Positions 26,492 to 34,686 of a stretch of DNA of 64,000 bases are shown here, piece after piece (the first letter of the stretch is position 1; each line of letters opens with the position of its first letter). Below the pieces are notes generated by a model, which saw only the letters and a list, made by a program, of their open reading frames with translations, was not told the DNA's origin and searched no databases. This DNA comes from Palsa-1392 sp963819975 (GTDB lineage Bacteria > Verrucomicrobiota > Verrucomicrobiia > Chthoniobacterales > UBA10450): the NCBI GenBank assembly GCA_963819975.1, contig CAWFYE010000003.1, forward strand, positions 109,126-173,125, read 5' to 3'. Both the position numbers and the translations under genes were made by a program.

Positions 26492-27370
26492 ATGGCGAAC
26501 ACGCAAGATATCCGGCGCCGGATCAAATCGATCCGCAACACCGCGCAGATCACGAAGGCGATGCAGATGGTGGCCGCCTCGAAGATGCGCAAGGCGCAGC
26601 AGCATGCGCTCGCGGGACGTCCGTATTCGGAGTTGATGAACCGCGTCCTCGTTTCCCTCAAAAGCCGGACCGATCCGCTCCTACACCCGCTTTTGCAGAT
26701 TCGTCCGACGAACAAGGAATTGGTCCTCATCATCAGCACTGACAAAGGTTTAGCAGGGGCTCTGAACACAAACATCATGCGGGAAGCCGCCACCTTCGAC
26801 GCCGCGAAGACCGTTTATGTGTCGGCCGGCCGGAAGGCGCGCCAGTTCATTGCCCGGGCCAAGCGTGAACTGCTGGCGGATTTTGAGCTGAAGGATTCGC
26901 CTACTGTTCTGGAGACGAAAGCGGTTTCGAAATTTTGCGTAGAAAAATTTCTCGACAGAGAAGTCGACAAGGTGACGGTGCTTTACACTCACTTCGTCAA
27001 CACGATCAACCAGAAGCCAGTCGCACAGACTCTCCTCCCGATTGATCGGTTTACCTTCGACGCCACGTCCGGAGGCGACAAGCCGGGCGACGCCGCGACC
27101 GATCCGATGTTGGAATATACTTTCGAGCCAACCCCGCAGGCGGTCTTGGATTTTATGCTGCCGTACTACGTGCAGTACCAGGTTTTCCAGATGATCCTCG
27201 ACGCGCGCGCCTCGGAGCACAGTGCGCGGATGGTGGCGATGAAGAACGCGACCGACAACGCGAACCAATTCATCAAGGATCTTACCCTCGAGTACAACAA
27301 GATGCGGCAAGCCAGCATCACGACAGAATTGCTCGAGATTGCGACCGCCCAGATGGCGGTTGGCGGGTAG
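26492..27370 (+). CDS. atpG: F0F1 ATP synthase subunit gamma
   Basis: Central stalk subunit, 292 residues. The N-terminal helix DIRRRIKSIRNTAQITKAMQMVAASKMRKAQ and the C-terminal helix ARMVAMKNATDNANQFIKDL and LEYNKMRQASITTELLEIATAQMA are the family landmarks. The ATG follows one base after a perfect nonamer (26482-26490), again replacing any evident ribosome-binding site. It is the last gene of the first ATP synthase block; atpD is 2.3 kb further on. Confidence 0.96.
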   Translation: MANTQDIRRRIKSIRNTAQITKAMQMVAASKMRKAQQHALAGRPYSELMNRVLVSLKSRTDPLLHPLLQIRPTNKELVLIISTDKGLAGALNTNIMREAATFDAAKTVYVSAGRKARQFIARAKRELLADFELKDSPTVLETKAVSKFCVEKFLDREVDKVTVLYTHFVNTINQKPVAQTLLPIDRFTFDATSGGDKPGDAATDPMLEYTFEPTPQAVLDFMLPYYVQYQVFQMILDARASEHSARMVAMKNATDNANQFIKDLTLEYNKMRQASITTELLEIATAQMAVGG

Positions 27371-27384
27371 CACTCGTTCCGGCC

Positions 27385-27419
27385 AAAAAATAACGGCCGC
27401 CCTCTCGCGAGGACGGCCG
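27385..27419 (-). terminator. Rho-independent terminator for the anchored-protein gene (minus strand)
   Basis: An 11-bp stem (27394-27404 with 27409-27419, one C-A mismatch, loop TCGC) followed on the minus strand by TTATTTTTT. It lies between the converging atpG and 227-residue anchored-protein genes. The hairpin could also stop atpG transcripts, though the plus side lacks a T-run. Confidence 0.7.
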
Positions 27420-27438
27420 CCAAGCCAAAGTCAGGACT

Positions 27439-28122
27439 TTATTGGACGCTCGCGGAACCGGCGCGCAGCTGGGCGATGCGCCGCCGCCGTAAAATCTGGG
27501 TAATGATGATCGCTACTACCAGGCCGACGATCGGGAAAAGCGCACTCATCTCCGGAACGGCTGCCAACGTCGCTTGAAAAGCGACCGGTAGACCGTCACC
27601 TGAAAGGGCGCCCATCGAGATGAAATCGAAGTCGGCGAAGTTCGCGACGCTCACGGACAGCGTGTCCGACGAGCTGGCATCCACCGCGCCGATCATTGCC
27701 CCCGGATCGGCCAGGCTGGAGTAAGCCGAGGTGGCGAAGGTGTCCTCGGGCGATCCTTGGGCGATTCCCATATGCAATTCTCCATCCGCGAAATCTTGGT
27801 CGTTGATCGAACTGACATCGAACGGGATGGATTGAGTCGGAAAAAGGGCATTTTTTTGAAATTCGCGGTCCGCCGGCGTGACGATGCCATGGTCACTTTC
27901 GGCTCGCTCCCGGTTCTTGTAGTAAGGGCCGAGGGGTGTCCGCGCCTGCCATCCGACCGAGTCTGAGGAAACCAACGTCTGACTGGTGAAGCCAGCCGCG
28001 GTTCCGTAAGGACTAGAATTCCAGGTAACGACCGTCGCCCAGGCGGAGGAGAGGGCGAAGAGGCAAAAAAAAGCAAATGCGGCAAGCGCTTTACTGCCGA
28101 GGCGAATCGTCGGTGGTTTCAT
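27439..28122 (-). CDS. Exported protein with PEP-CTERM-like C-terminal anchor
   Basis: 227 residues: an N-terminal signal (ALAAFAFFCLFALSSAWA), a mature domain of unknown function and a C-terminal sorting-type tail of VPEMSALFPI, a hydrophobic helix and the basic cluster LRRRRIAQLR. This three-part end (Pro-Glu motif, membrane helix, arginines) is the layout of PEP-CTERM proteins handled by exosortase. The protein at 28574-29371 carries the same tail. The gene is placed against the ATP synthase direction between atpG and atpD. The two mature domains are only loosely similar. No exosortase gene is in this window. Confidence 0.72.
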   Translation of the reverse strand: MKPPTIRLGSKALAAFAFFCLFALSSAWATVVTWNSSPYGTAAGFTSQTLVSSDSVGWQARTPLGPYYKNRERAESDHGIVTPADREFQKNALFPTQSIPFDVSSINDQDFADGELHMGIAQGSPEDTFATSAYSSLADPGAMIGAVDASSSDTLSVSVANFADFDFISMGALSGDGLPVAFQATLAAVPEMSALFPIVGLVVAIIITQILRRRRIAQLRAGSASVQ

Positions 28123-28573
28123 GGGATTTTGCTAGTCGGTTCTTACTTCGATCCTGCGTTTGATAGCAAGAGTTTTTTGAACCGAGAGTCAATTTCCTGT
28201 CAGAAATGAGACTCAGGATCAGTGGCTGTCTTGATGTTTCTGCTTTTACTCGCTTTATTATTGCTGAATAGAATCGCCTGGGACCGGGGAAATCCCGGCT
28301 TGGACTCGCGCAAATCATCACGAAAAATGCTCGCTGGCACGGTATTCGCGGGGGAATGCCAGCCGCGACCAGAATTTTTCCGAGCGAGTTACCGCCGAGT
28401 AGATGGAGCCCCTTGTGAATGCTCCAGGAAATTGAGCTTTTGGCGGATGTCCCGTCTTAATCTCCCCCTTGGTCCAATTTGGAGCCTGCCATATCGCAGC
28501 CAGAAAGGAGGCGACCGTCCCCCGCAATGGAGAACGGTCGCATTCACCCTAACCCGACCAAGGAAGAAAAGTG
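28123..28573. other. 451-bp spacer between the two anchored-protein genes
   Basis: AT-richer near 28200-28280. No reading frame here resembles a protein. It holds the upstream region of the 227-residue protein gene and, near 28511-28541, a hairpin downstream of the 265-residue protein gene. Confidence 0.5.
28511..28541. terminator. Hairpin, possible terminator of the 265-residue protein gene
   Basis: Perfect 8-bp inverted repeat (GCGACCGT at 28511-28518 with ACGGTCGC at 28534-28541, 15-nt loop), 33 bp beyond the stop of the minus-strand gene. The minus side continues into a short CTCCTTTCT stretch, a weak T-tract. Confidence 0.4.
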
Positions 28574-29371
28574 CTAGCGCTCGGCAGAGTTGTTTGCTTC
28601 CAACTGTGCGCTGCGGCGTCGCCGCAGGATGCGTGTAAACCCGATCGCCGCGCACAGGCTCAAAATCGGATAAAGCGCAGCCACCTCCGGCACTGGAGCC
28701 AGCGTCATTGTGAAGTTGATGCCGTCGTTGAAGAAGTGGCAATCAGGATCAAGCCCAAAGGAAAGATCGCCGTTGTTCGCGATGTACAAGGCGAGGGTCT
28801 GGAGCTGAGAGGCGGTGAAATTGTAGGTGTAATTCACGCCCGTGGTCGTGAAGCTCTTATCGGCCAGGAAGGTGTCGGCGGTGCCTGCTTTGACGAGCCA
28901 TCTTGAATCGTTGTGGTAACGGGCGCTGATGAAATCGTCGGTCAGATCGGTCACTGGGACGCCGCCCGTGGGATCGTCGATGAAGGAGCCGACTCCGGGA
29001 TTGATCGCCGTATCGAGGAGATGCAGATGGAGGACGTTCGGGTTGGAATCCCAGTTGGAGATGTTGGTGAAAGAGAGCGTGGCGCTAGTGATCGCCATGC
29101 TGTTCAGACTGATGTCGTCGAGCCGCCAGGTGTAAACGAGGTGGTGGTCGAGATCATTCATGTCTGCCGGCTTCGGCTGGAAGGAAAGCGAAGTCACAGT
29201 GGCCTGGGCTGAAGTTCCGAGAGAGGCGGCGGCGAGAACGCAAAGGCCGCAACGGAAAACGCGCTGGAGGAAACCGGCAGGACGCAGATTTGAGGCAGAA
29301 ACTGCCGGGACCGGGTCGGGGCTGCGGCGATTAAGGAATCGGTCGGTCTTCACAAAAACCAGAATTCTCAT
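28574..29371 (-). CDS. Exported protein with PEP-CTERM-like C-terminal anchor
   Basis: 265 residues. The start at 29371 precedes a late signal peptide (about 37-57, CGLCVLAAASLGTSAQA). The mature region (TSLSFQPKPADMNDLDHHLVYTWRLDD, SATLSFTNISNWD, LHLHLLDTAINPG) is a beta-rich, lectin- or carbohydrate-module-like domain. The tail VPEVAALYPI, a hydrophobic helix and LRRRRSAQLE match the tail of the neighbouring 227-residue protein residue by residue in layout. A later start near the signal peptide is possible. Transcribed against atpD, from which it diverges. Function unknown. Confidence 0.72.
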   Translation of the reverse strand: MRILVFVKTDRFLNRRSPDPVPAVSASNLRPAGFLQRVFRCGLCVLAAASLGTSAQATVTSLSFQPKPADMNDLDHHLVYTWRLDDISLNSMAITSATLSFTNISNWDSNPNVLHLHLLDTAINPGVGSFIDDPTGGVPVTDLTDDFISARYHNDSRWLVKAGTADTFLADKSFTTTGVNYTYNFTASQLQTLALYIANNGDLSFGLDPDCHFFNDGINFTMTLAPVPEVAALYPILSLCAAIGFTRILRRRRSAQLEANNSAER

Positions 29372-29706
29372 AAATGAATCGCAACGTCTATAATTATTTT
29401 GATGCCAACTAGAATTTTCATATTAATTCATTTCTTTTTTTGAGGCTCGCCTCCCGGGTGGTTTTGGGGTTGGAACCCGTTTTGTATTCGATCAGTACGC
29501 CAAAGCCGGCACGGACATTGCTATTCGCCTCCTACCCAGTGCCGGTTCTGGTATTTCTCGGACTCGCAACTGGTCCGTTTGAGGTCGTCGCGGCGGGCGG
29601 GGTATGGCAAAGCCAAATTATTCGCTTCGCGACTTGTCGGAAGACGCAACTTCGTTACCTTGGGGCTCCCGCGCGCCGGGCAATCGCCCCGCGGGTCGCC
29701 CTTTTT
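29372..29706. other. 335-bp divergent upstream region of atpD
   Basis: Shared upstream region of atpD (plus) and the anchored-protein gene (minus). Bases 29375-29445 are strikingly AT-rich for this window, suitable for promoters in both directions, but no convincing -35/-10 pair could be fixed. The atpD frame is open through the whole spacer but the translation there is not AtpD-like. Confidence 0.45.
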
Positions 29707-31113
29707 ATGAATACTGGAAATATTGTTCAAGTGATCGGTCCCGTCGTCGACGTGGACTTCGCCGAAGCCGGCAAACTGCCCGGCATCTACAACGCGCTCG
29801 AGATCGAATACGAAGTAAACGGCAACCCAACGAAGCTCACCCTTGAAGTGCAGCAGCATCTCGGTGAAAAATGGGTCCGCTCGATCGCGATGTCTTCGAC
29901 CGAAGGCCTGAAGCGCGGGATGAAAGTGAACGACACCGGCGCTCCGATCTCCGTGCCGGTGGGTGAGGGGACTCTCGGCCGGATTTTTAACGTAACCGGC
30001 GACCCGGTCGATAATCGCGGTCCGGTTTCATTCACCAAGCGTTACCCAATTCATCGCAAGGCGCCGGAGCTGACTGAGCAGGACGTGCAGGCCTCGATCC
30101 TCGAGACCGGCATCAAGGTCATCGATTTGATTTGTCCCTTCACCAAGGGCGGCAAGGTCGGCGCGTTCGGCGGCGCCGGCGTTGGCAAGACAGTCGTCAT
30201 TCTCGAGCTGATCAACAACATCGCGAAGAACCATGGCGGTTTCTCCGTTTTCGCGGGTGTGGGCGAGCGTTCGCGTGAGGGCAACGATCTCTACACCGAG
30301 ATGAGCGAGGCCGGCGTTATCGATCAGAAGGACCTGAGCAAATCGAAGGTCGCGCTCGTTTACGGACAGATGAACGAACCACCCGGCGCGCGTCTCCGCG
30401 TCGCGCTAAGCGCGCTCGCAATGACGGAATATTTCCGAGACGAACGCAACCAGGACGTGCTTCTCTTCATCGACAATATCTTTCGTTTCTCGCAGGCCGG
30501 CGCGGAAGTGTCGGCGTTGTTAGGCCGAACTCCGAGCGCGGTCGGTTATCAGCCGACTCTCGCGGCCGAGATGGGCGATCTCCAGGAACGCATCACCTCG
30601 ACGAACAAAGGCTCGATCACTTCGGTGCAGGCGGTTTACGTCCCGGCGGACGATTTGACCGATCCGGCCCCGGCGAACACTTTCGCGCATCTCGATTCGA
30701 CGATCGTGCTTGAGCGCTCGATCGCGGAACTGGGCATCTATCCGGCGGTCGATCCGCTCGCATCGACCTCGAAGGCGCTCGCGCCCGAGATCGTCGGCGA
30801 AGAGCATTATAACGTTGCGCGCGGCGTGCAGAAGGTGCTCCAGCGTTACAAGGATTTACAGGACATCATCGCGATTCTCGGAATGGACGAGCTCAGCCCG
30901 GAAGACAAATTGACCGTTTTCCGCGCCCGCAAGATCCAGCGTTTCTTGAGCCAGCCGTTCCACGTCGCGGAAGTCTTCACCGGTACCGCCGGCCAGTATG
31001 TTTCGATCGCCGAAACCGTTCGCGGCTTCAAAGAAATCCTCGACGGCAAACATGACGATGTGGCCGAGCAGAATTTCTACATGAAGGGCGGCATCGACAT
31101 GATCAAGGAGTAG
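29707..31113 (+). CDS. atpD: F0F1 ATP synthase subunit beta
   Basis: Catalytic subunit, 468 residues from ATG 29707 (MNTGNIVQVIGPVVDVDFAE). P-loop GGAGVGKT (155-162), GERSREGNDLY, LFIDNIFRFSQAGAEVSALLGR with the Walker B Asp, and the ATPase signature PAVDPLASTS are all present. The start is set by family N-terminus because the frame is open 89 codons further upstream. It is separated from atpG by the two anchored-protein genes and must have its own promoter. atpC follows after 1 bp. Confidence 0.98.
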   Translation: MNTGNIVQVIGPVVDVDFAEAGKLPGIYNALEIEYEVNGNPTKLTLEVQQHLGEKWVRSIAMSSTEGLKRGMKVNDTGAPISVPVGEGTLGRIFNVTGDPVDNRGPVSFTKRYPIHRKAPELTEQDVQASILETGIKVIDLICPFTKGGKVGAFGGAGVGKTVVILELINNIAKNHGGFSVFAGVGERSREGNDLYTEMSEAGVIDQKDLSKSKVALVYGQMNEPPGARLRVALSALAMTEYFRDERNQDVLLFIDNIFRFSQAGAEVSALLGRTPSAVGYQPTLAAEMGDLQERITSTNKGSITSVQAVYVPADDLTDPAPANTFAHLDSTIVLERSIAELGIYPAVDPLASTSKALAPEIVGEEHYNVARGVQKVLQRYKDLQDIIAILGMDELSPEDKLTVFRARKIQRFLSQPFHVAEVFTGTAGQYVSIAETVRGFKEILDGKHDDVAEQNFYMKGGIDMIKE

Positions 31114-31114
31114 C

Positions 31115-31528
31115 ATGGCGGCGCGCACGCTCCGATTGGAAATCGTAACTCCGGAGGCGAAAGCCTATTCGGAAGACGTCGAGATGGTCGTGCTCCCCGG
31201 CACCGACGGCGAACTCGGCGTTTACCCGCAGCACGTTCCGGTGCTGACCACCCTCAAGCCCGGCGAGTTGCGGGTTTTCAAGGGCGGCCGCGAAACATCG
31301 CTCGCGGTCGGTGAAGGATTTGCCGAGATTACGGGCGACGCCATTTCCGTCCTGACCGATATGGCGCTCGAATCCACCGCGATCGACGAAGCGGCCGCTG
31401 AGGCGGCCGTCGCGCGCGCGCAGGCGGCCATGAAAGATGATCTCGGCGGTGAAGAAGTCGCCGCTGTCCAGGCCTCGTTGCAAAAGGCGCTCGCCCAGTT
31501 GCACGTCAAACGCCGGCAGCGCCGCTGA
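31115..31528 (+). CDS. atpC: F0F1 ATP synthase subunit epsilon
   Basis: 137 residues. The N-terminal beta-sandwich (LRLEIVTPEAKAYSEDVEMVVLPGTDGELGVYPQHVPVLTTLKPGELRV) is typical of the family. The C-terminal part has the helical hairpin (AAEAAVARAQAAM and EVAAVQASLQKALAQLHVKRR) that inhibits hydrolysis in many bacteria. ATG lies one base after the atpD stop, so coupled translation is likely. Confidence 0.96.
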   Translation: MAARTLRLEIVTPEAKAYSEDVEMVVLPGTDGELGVYPQHVPVLTTLKPGELRVFKGGRETSLAVGEGFAEITGDAISVLTDMALESTAIDEAAAEAAVARAQAAMKDDLGGEEVAAVQASLQKALAQLHVKRRQRR

Positions 31529-31635
31529 ATTCTCCGGGCAGCGCACATGCCGCGCGTGCCGATTTCGGTGCCTCTCCAAAATCACCCTCGCGCTCGGCAC
31601 TTCCCGGCGGGCTGATCCTGCGCTAGATCTTCGCC

Positions 31636-32448
31636 GTGAAGCAAACGCCAGAAGCGCTCGGGATTATCGCCGGGAGCGGTGTTTACCCGCTCCTCCTCGC
31701 TGATGCCGCCCGCGTCGCCGGAGTAAAAAAGATTATCGTTGCCGCCTTCACCGACGAGACCTCCCGCGAGATCACCAACCGCGCCGACGAGATCGAATGG
31801 CTGCGCGTTGGCCAGCTCGGAAAGCTCTTAACCTTCTTTCGCGAGGCCAATCTGAGGCACGCGATCATGGCGGGCCAGATCGCGCCCGGCAACCTCTTCA
31901 GCCTGCGGCCCGACTTCAAAGCCATGTTCCTCCTCGCCCGCCTGAAGCAACGCAACGCCGAGTCGATCTTCGGCGCGATCGCCGACCAGCTCGCGGAAAT
32001 CAACGTCGAGCTTTTGCCCGCCACGAGTTTCCTCGATCATCTTCTCGCGCCCGCCGGACACATTGCCGGACCGAAACTGAGAGACCGCGAAGAAGAAGAC
32101 GTCACCTTCGGGTTCGAGATCGCGAAACAACTCAGCGCACTCGACGTCGGGCAGACAATCGTGGTCAAAAACGGCACTGTCCTCGCGGTCGAAGCGTTTG
32201 AGGGAACAAACGAAGCGATCAAACGCGGCGGTTCGTTAGGCAAAAAAAACGCCATCGTGGTCAAGGTAACGAAGCCCGATCAGGATATGCGCTTCGATGT
32301 TCCAGTCATCGGGACCGAGACGCTGCGAGTCGCGGTGGAGGCGAAGGTTCGCGCGATCGCGGTCGAGGCCGGCCGCACGTTGCTGTTGGAAAAAGCCGCG
32401 CTTATTGCTTTGGCCGAGCGTTCGAAGGTTTCGCTTGTTGGGCGGTGA
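31636..32448 (+). CDS. lpxI: UDP-2,3-diacylglucosamine pyrophosphatase, LpxI type
   Basis: 270 residues from a GTG start. Hydrolyses UDP-2,3-diacylglucosamine to lipid X in lipid A synthesis, replacing LpxH in many bacteria. The order of landmarks (LGIIAGSGVYPLLLADAAR, VGQLGKLLTFFREANLRHAIMAGQI, LLARLKQRNAESIF, SFLDHLLAPAG, QTIVVKNGTVLAVEAFEGTNEAI and a C-terminal VIGTETL) is that of the DUF1009/LpxI family. The gene stands alone after atpC and marks the last copy of the nonamer (32233) before the polysaccharide locus. Confidence 0.92.
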   Translation: MKQTPEALGIIAGSGVYPLLLADAARVAGVKKIIVAAFTDETSREITNRADEIEWLRVGQLGKLLTFFREANLRHAIMAGQIAPGNLFSLRPDFKAMFLLARLKQRNAESIFGAIADQLAEINVELLPATSFLDHLLAPAGHIAGPKLRDREEEDVTFGFEIAKQLSALDVGQTIVVKNGTVLAVEAFEGTNEAIKRGGSLGKKNAIVVKVTKPDQDMRFDVPVIGTETLRVAVEAKVRAIAVEAGRTLLLEKAALIALAERSKVSLVGR

Positions 32449-33024
32449 GACGCCGCCAGAGCAGCTCTTTTGTCTCCGAGGCAAAGCAGAATCAAAACTT
32501 CACTTTCCGCCGGGCCCGGCCTGCGGTGCGCGATCAGATCGCCATCTTCCAGCGCCAGATAACGCATCTCGATCGCAAGGAGCGGGGGATGTGCCCACCA
32601 CGGCGAGAGCATTGAAGGTATTCCCGGTCCGGGGCCTCGCCACGTTTCACCAAAACCAGAGCCACCGACCGATTTTCCTTGCGAGGACAATGGAGGTCAT
32701 CAGCAAATTCGGACGTCGCCCCAATGAACACGTTTAATGTCTCGGACGGAATAGTTCTACGGCATCCGCCAGGCGAATTGTCTCGACTTCGATCCGATAC
32801 GATTTCGGGTGGTTCGGTGAGATTTGCACGACGCCGGAGCGAATTCATTACGGTGATATGTTGATTTCATGACATTCGTGCCAGTTTTCTCGCAATAATC
32901 TCAGAGCCGAGTATTTAAGACGCGCGCTTCCCAGGGCTCACACGAATGCGCCGCGTGCCCAAGGGGGCGGGTGGTGTGTCGATAGCACAAGTCCGCAAGC
33001 ACCAATCCGCACCAAATATCATAA
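32449..33024. other. 576-bp spacer, no supported gene
   Basis: Short frames exist on both strands, the longest about 100 codons on the minus strand, but none resembles a family and they interrupt each other. A decayed minus-strand gene is possible. GC content falls toward the right end, entering the polysaccharide locus. Confidence 0.4.
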
Positions 33025-33405
33025 ATGAAGAAATATTTCTGTACCTTGTACTTGATCCCCGTTCTGCTTGTCGCGCTGCCGCCGACAAAGGCCAAAGCTG
33101 AAGACGTGGCTGAAGACGTGGCTGAGGACGTGGCTGAAGACGCAGTAGTCGACACGGGCGACGACTCAACAGATGCGAAAATCACCTCTGTAACCCTGGT
33201 ATGGAGTCGTAATCCTGAGCGGGATGTCGTAGGCTACAACGTTTATTATGGCCTTGGTTCTGGTAGCTATAGTCGCTTGGTAACGGTTGCCGACCCGACC
33301 GCAATCATTGGGGTGAAAGGAAAGAGAACGGTCTATTTCGCAGTCACGGCCGTCAATGCCAACGGCCTGGAGAGTGATTTTTCCGAAGAGGTTTATTGGC
33401 CGTAG
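33025..33405 (+). CDS. Small secreted fibronectin type III-like protein
   Basis: 126 residues: signal peptide MKKYFCTLYLIPVLLVALPPTKAKA, an acidic repeat linker (AEDV four times) and a single FN3-like domain (VTLVWSRNPERDVVGYNVYYG, YFAVTAVNANGLESDFSEEVYW). The FN3 pattern with the NVYYG strand and the VTAVNANGLES edge is common in secreted and anchored proteins of Verrucomicrobia and relatives. The linker is encoded by a 12-bp tandem repeat and may vary in length. No sorting tail; no clear ribosome-binding site. Confidence 0.75.
   Translation: MKKYFCTLYLIPVLLVALPPTKAKAEDVAEDVAEDVAEDAVVDTGDDSTDAKITSVTLVWSRNPERDVVGYNVYYGLGSGSYSRLVTVADPTAIIGVKGKRTVYFAVTAVNANGLESDFSEEVYWP
33097..33144. repeat. 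12-bp tandem repeat, four units, in-frame
   Basis: GCTGAAGACGTG twice, then GCTGAGGACGTG and GCTGAAGACGCA. Encodes AEDV x3 plus AEDA in the linker of the FN3-like secreted protein. Unit length is a multiple of three, so copy-number change would keep the frame. Confidence 0.9.
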
Positions 33406-34686
33406 TGCGGGCGAAATTCGTCGGCTCCGTCCGTTAAGCTTGTTTTGGCCGCAGCCGCGACAAGTGTGGGTCGCAGGCCGGGACCTCTGCCGCAGCGGTG
33501 TGGTTTCCTAAGCGATCCAGCGGGAACGTTGCCGAGCCGTAGCTGAGGCAAGTTTGAGCTCGTCGGACGCCGCCTGGCGATTTGCTTGTTTCGCCACCCT
33601 CGACCGAGCTGTAGATCCCCCTCACCACCTTCCCCGCGGGAATCTTCTGATGCGGGCCCTTCGAAGTTTCCGGCGGGGATGGCAAAAACTTCCGTCCGTT
33701 TGCTTTTCGCGTCTTCTCCTTTGAACGAATTCTCTAATACGGACGTCCATCATTGGCGGAAGACCTTGGTATCGGGCTCGATTGCAAATTGTGTCCGAAC
33801 GTGTGGAACCGCGGGTGGAGGAGATTTCATTATCATCAGCACGCAAATTGATTGCGCTATTCATTCCAAGAGCGTTGCCCTTTAACGGAATGGTCCGATT
33901 CCCACTGGAACCCGTCGCAACAATTGCCCGTGCCGAAAGCTGGATGGCGAGGTCGGGGCATCAATATTGCTGTGAGTCACCGGAAGTGTATACTTTTCAA
34001 ACAATTATGCCTTTCTGGGGCATACCGTGGCGGCGTTTCCCCAAGCATTTCTGACAATCGCATGACCGTACAATTACGATTGACAAAGCGAGGCTTATTT
34101 TTGTTCTCGACTTCTACATGCCAAATAATGCAATATCACGGTTCGGTAATTTCAAGGCGATGCCCCCCAACTCAATCAATGCGCTTCTGACTCCGGGTCC
34201 CGGAGTAAAACAAATCTTCTTTTCTCTATGATGGCCCAGAGCAACGTGACCCCGATATCGGAAATAATAACAACGGACACCTCACGATAGACGGCAGTTG
34301 CCTGAGAACACGATTTCTTTGCGGCATCCATGATTCGGATAATCGGATTGAAATTGACAGAGTCAGTTCATTTACTGTTTTATATAGTCAGTCTGGAAAT
34401 TATAACCCCCTCTCGGAAATCACTCCGAGCCAATAACCAATGAAGGAAAAAAGTCCTGCCTCCCAATCGAGGCAATCGACCAAGGGCGGCAGCTTGCCGT
34501 GGCGTCGCGTCCGATTTTCATGGCAACGGATTTTTCTGCGTCGCAGTTCGGGATCGGCCAATGATTCTAAAAACAAAGCCGACCCCTCTAATCGCGAAGA
34601 AATACTTTCTGATTCAAATGCGTCAATTTTCCTCAGAAATATCGTCCTCCAGCTTTTTTCCTCGGAGCGGGGGTTGAATCAGCAGT
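33406..34686. other. 1.28-kb region without a convincing gene, left border of the polysaccharide locus
   Basis: No frame longer than about 100 codons, and none resembles a known family. The right half (about 34050-34440) is AT-rich compared with the rest of the window. A frame at 34440-34751 (103 codons) overlaps the sugar transferase gene and looks spurious. This is a plausible long 5' region, promoter area or a scar of earlier insertions. No tRNA, rRNA or transposase was found in it. Confidence 0.5.

Larger units (their letters stand above)
244..32241. repeat. Dispersed nonamer GCCTAACGA / TCGTTAGGC (22 of 23 copies lie in this span)
   Basis: Exact copies read by eye. Forward GCCTAACGA starts at 244, 502, 2314, 2949, 3614, 6379, 10178, 12826, 14670, 16301, 20500, 24811 and 26482. 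Reverse TCGTTAGGC starts at 4071, 4672, 6258, 8547, 12000, 13114, 17722, 20396 and 32233. CCTAACGA octamers lie at 11497 and 24933. One-mismatch variants include 7762, 9748, 13821, 14682, 25241 and 30517. One further exact copy is at 60018. Random expectation for a nonamer on both strands of 64 kb is about 0.5. Copies fall in both orientations, in all reading frames, inside genes and in spacers. The pattern resembles a DNA uptake sequence; that function is inferred only. Confidence 0.9.

Noticed and set aside
29440..29706. Longer N-terminal extension of atpD from an upstream start in the same frame
   Set aside because: The extra 89 residues have no AtpD likeness and lie in an AT-rich spacer; MNTGNIVQVIGPVV is the family N-terminus.
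244..32241. Nonamer as a transcription-factor site or strand-biased (Chi/KOPS-like) motif
   Set aside because: Copies are mostly inside coding regions and in both orientations (14 forward, 9 reverse), unlike an operator or a strongly skewed replication motif.
32534..32848. 104-codon minus-strand frame in the spacer after lpxI
   Set aside because: No recognisable motif and interrupted relative to overlapping frames; at most a remnant.
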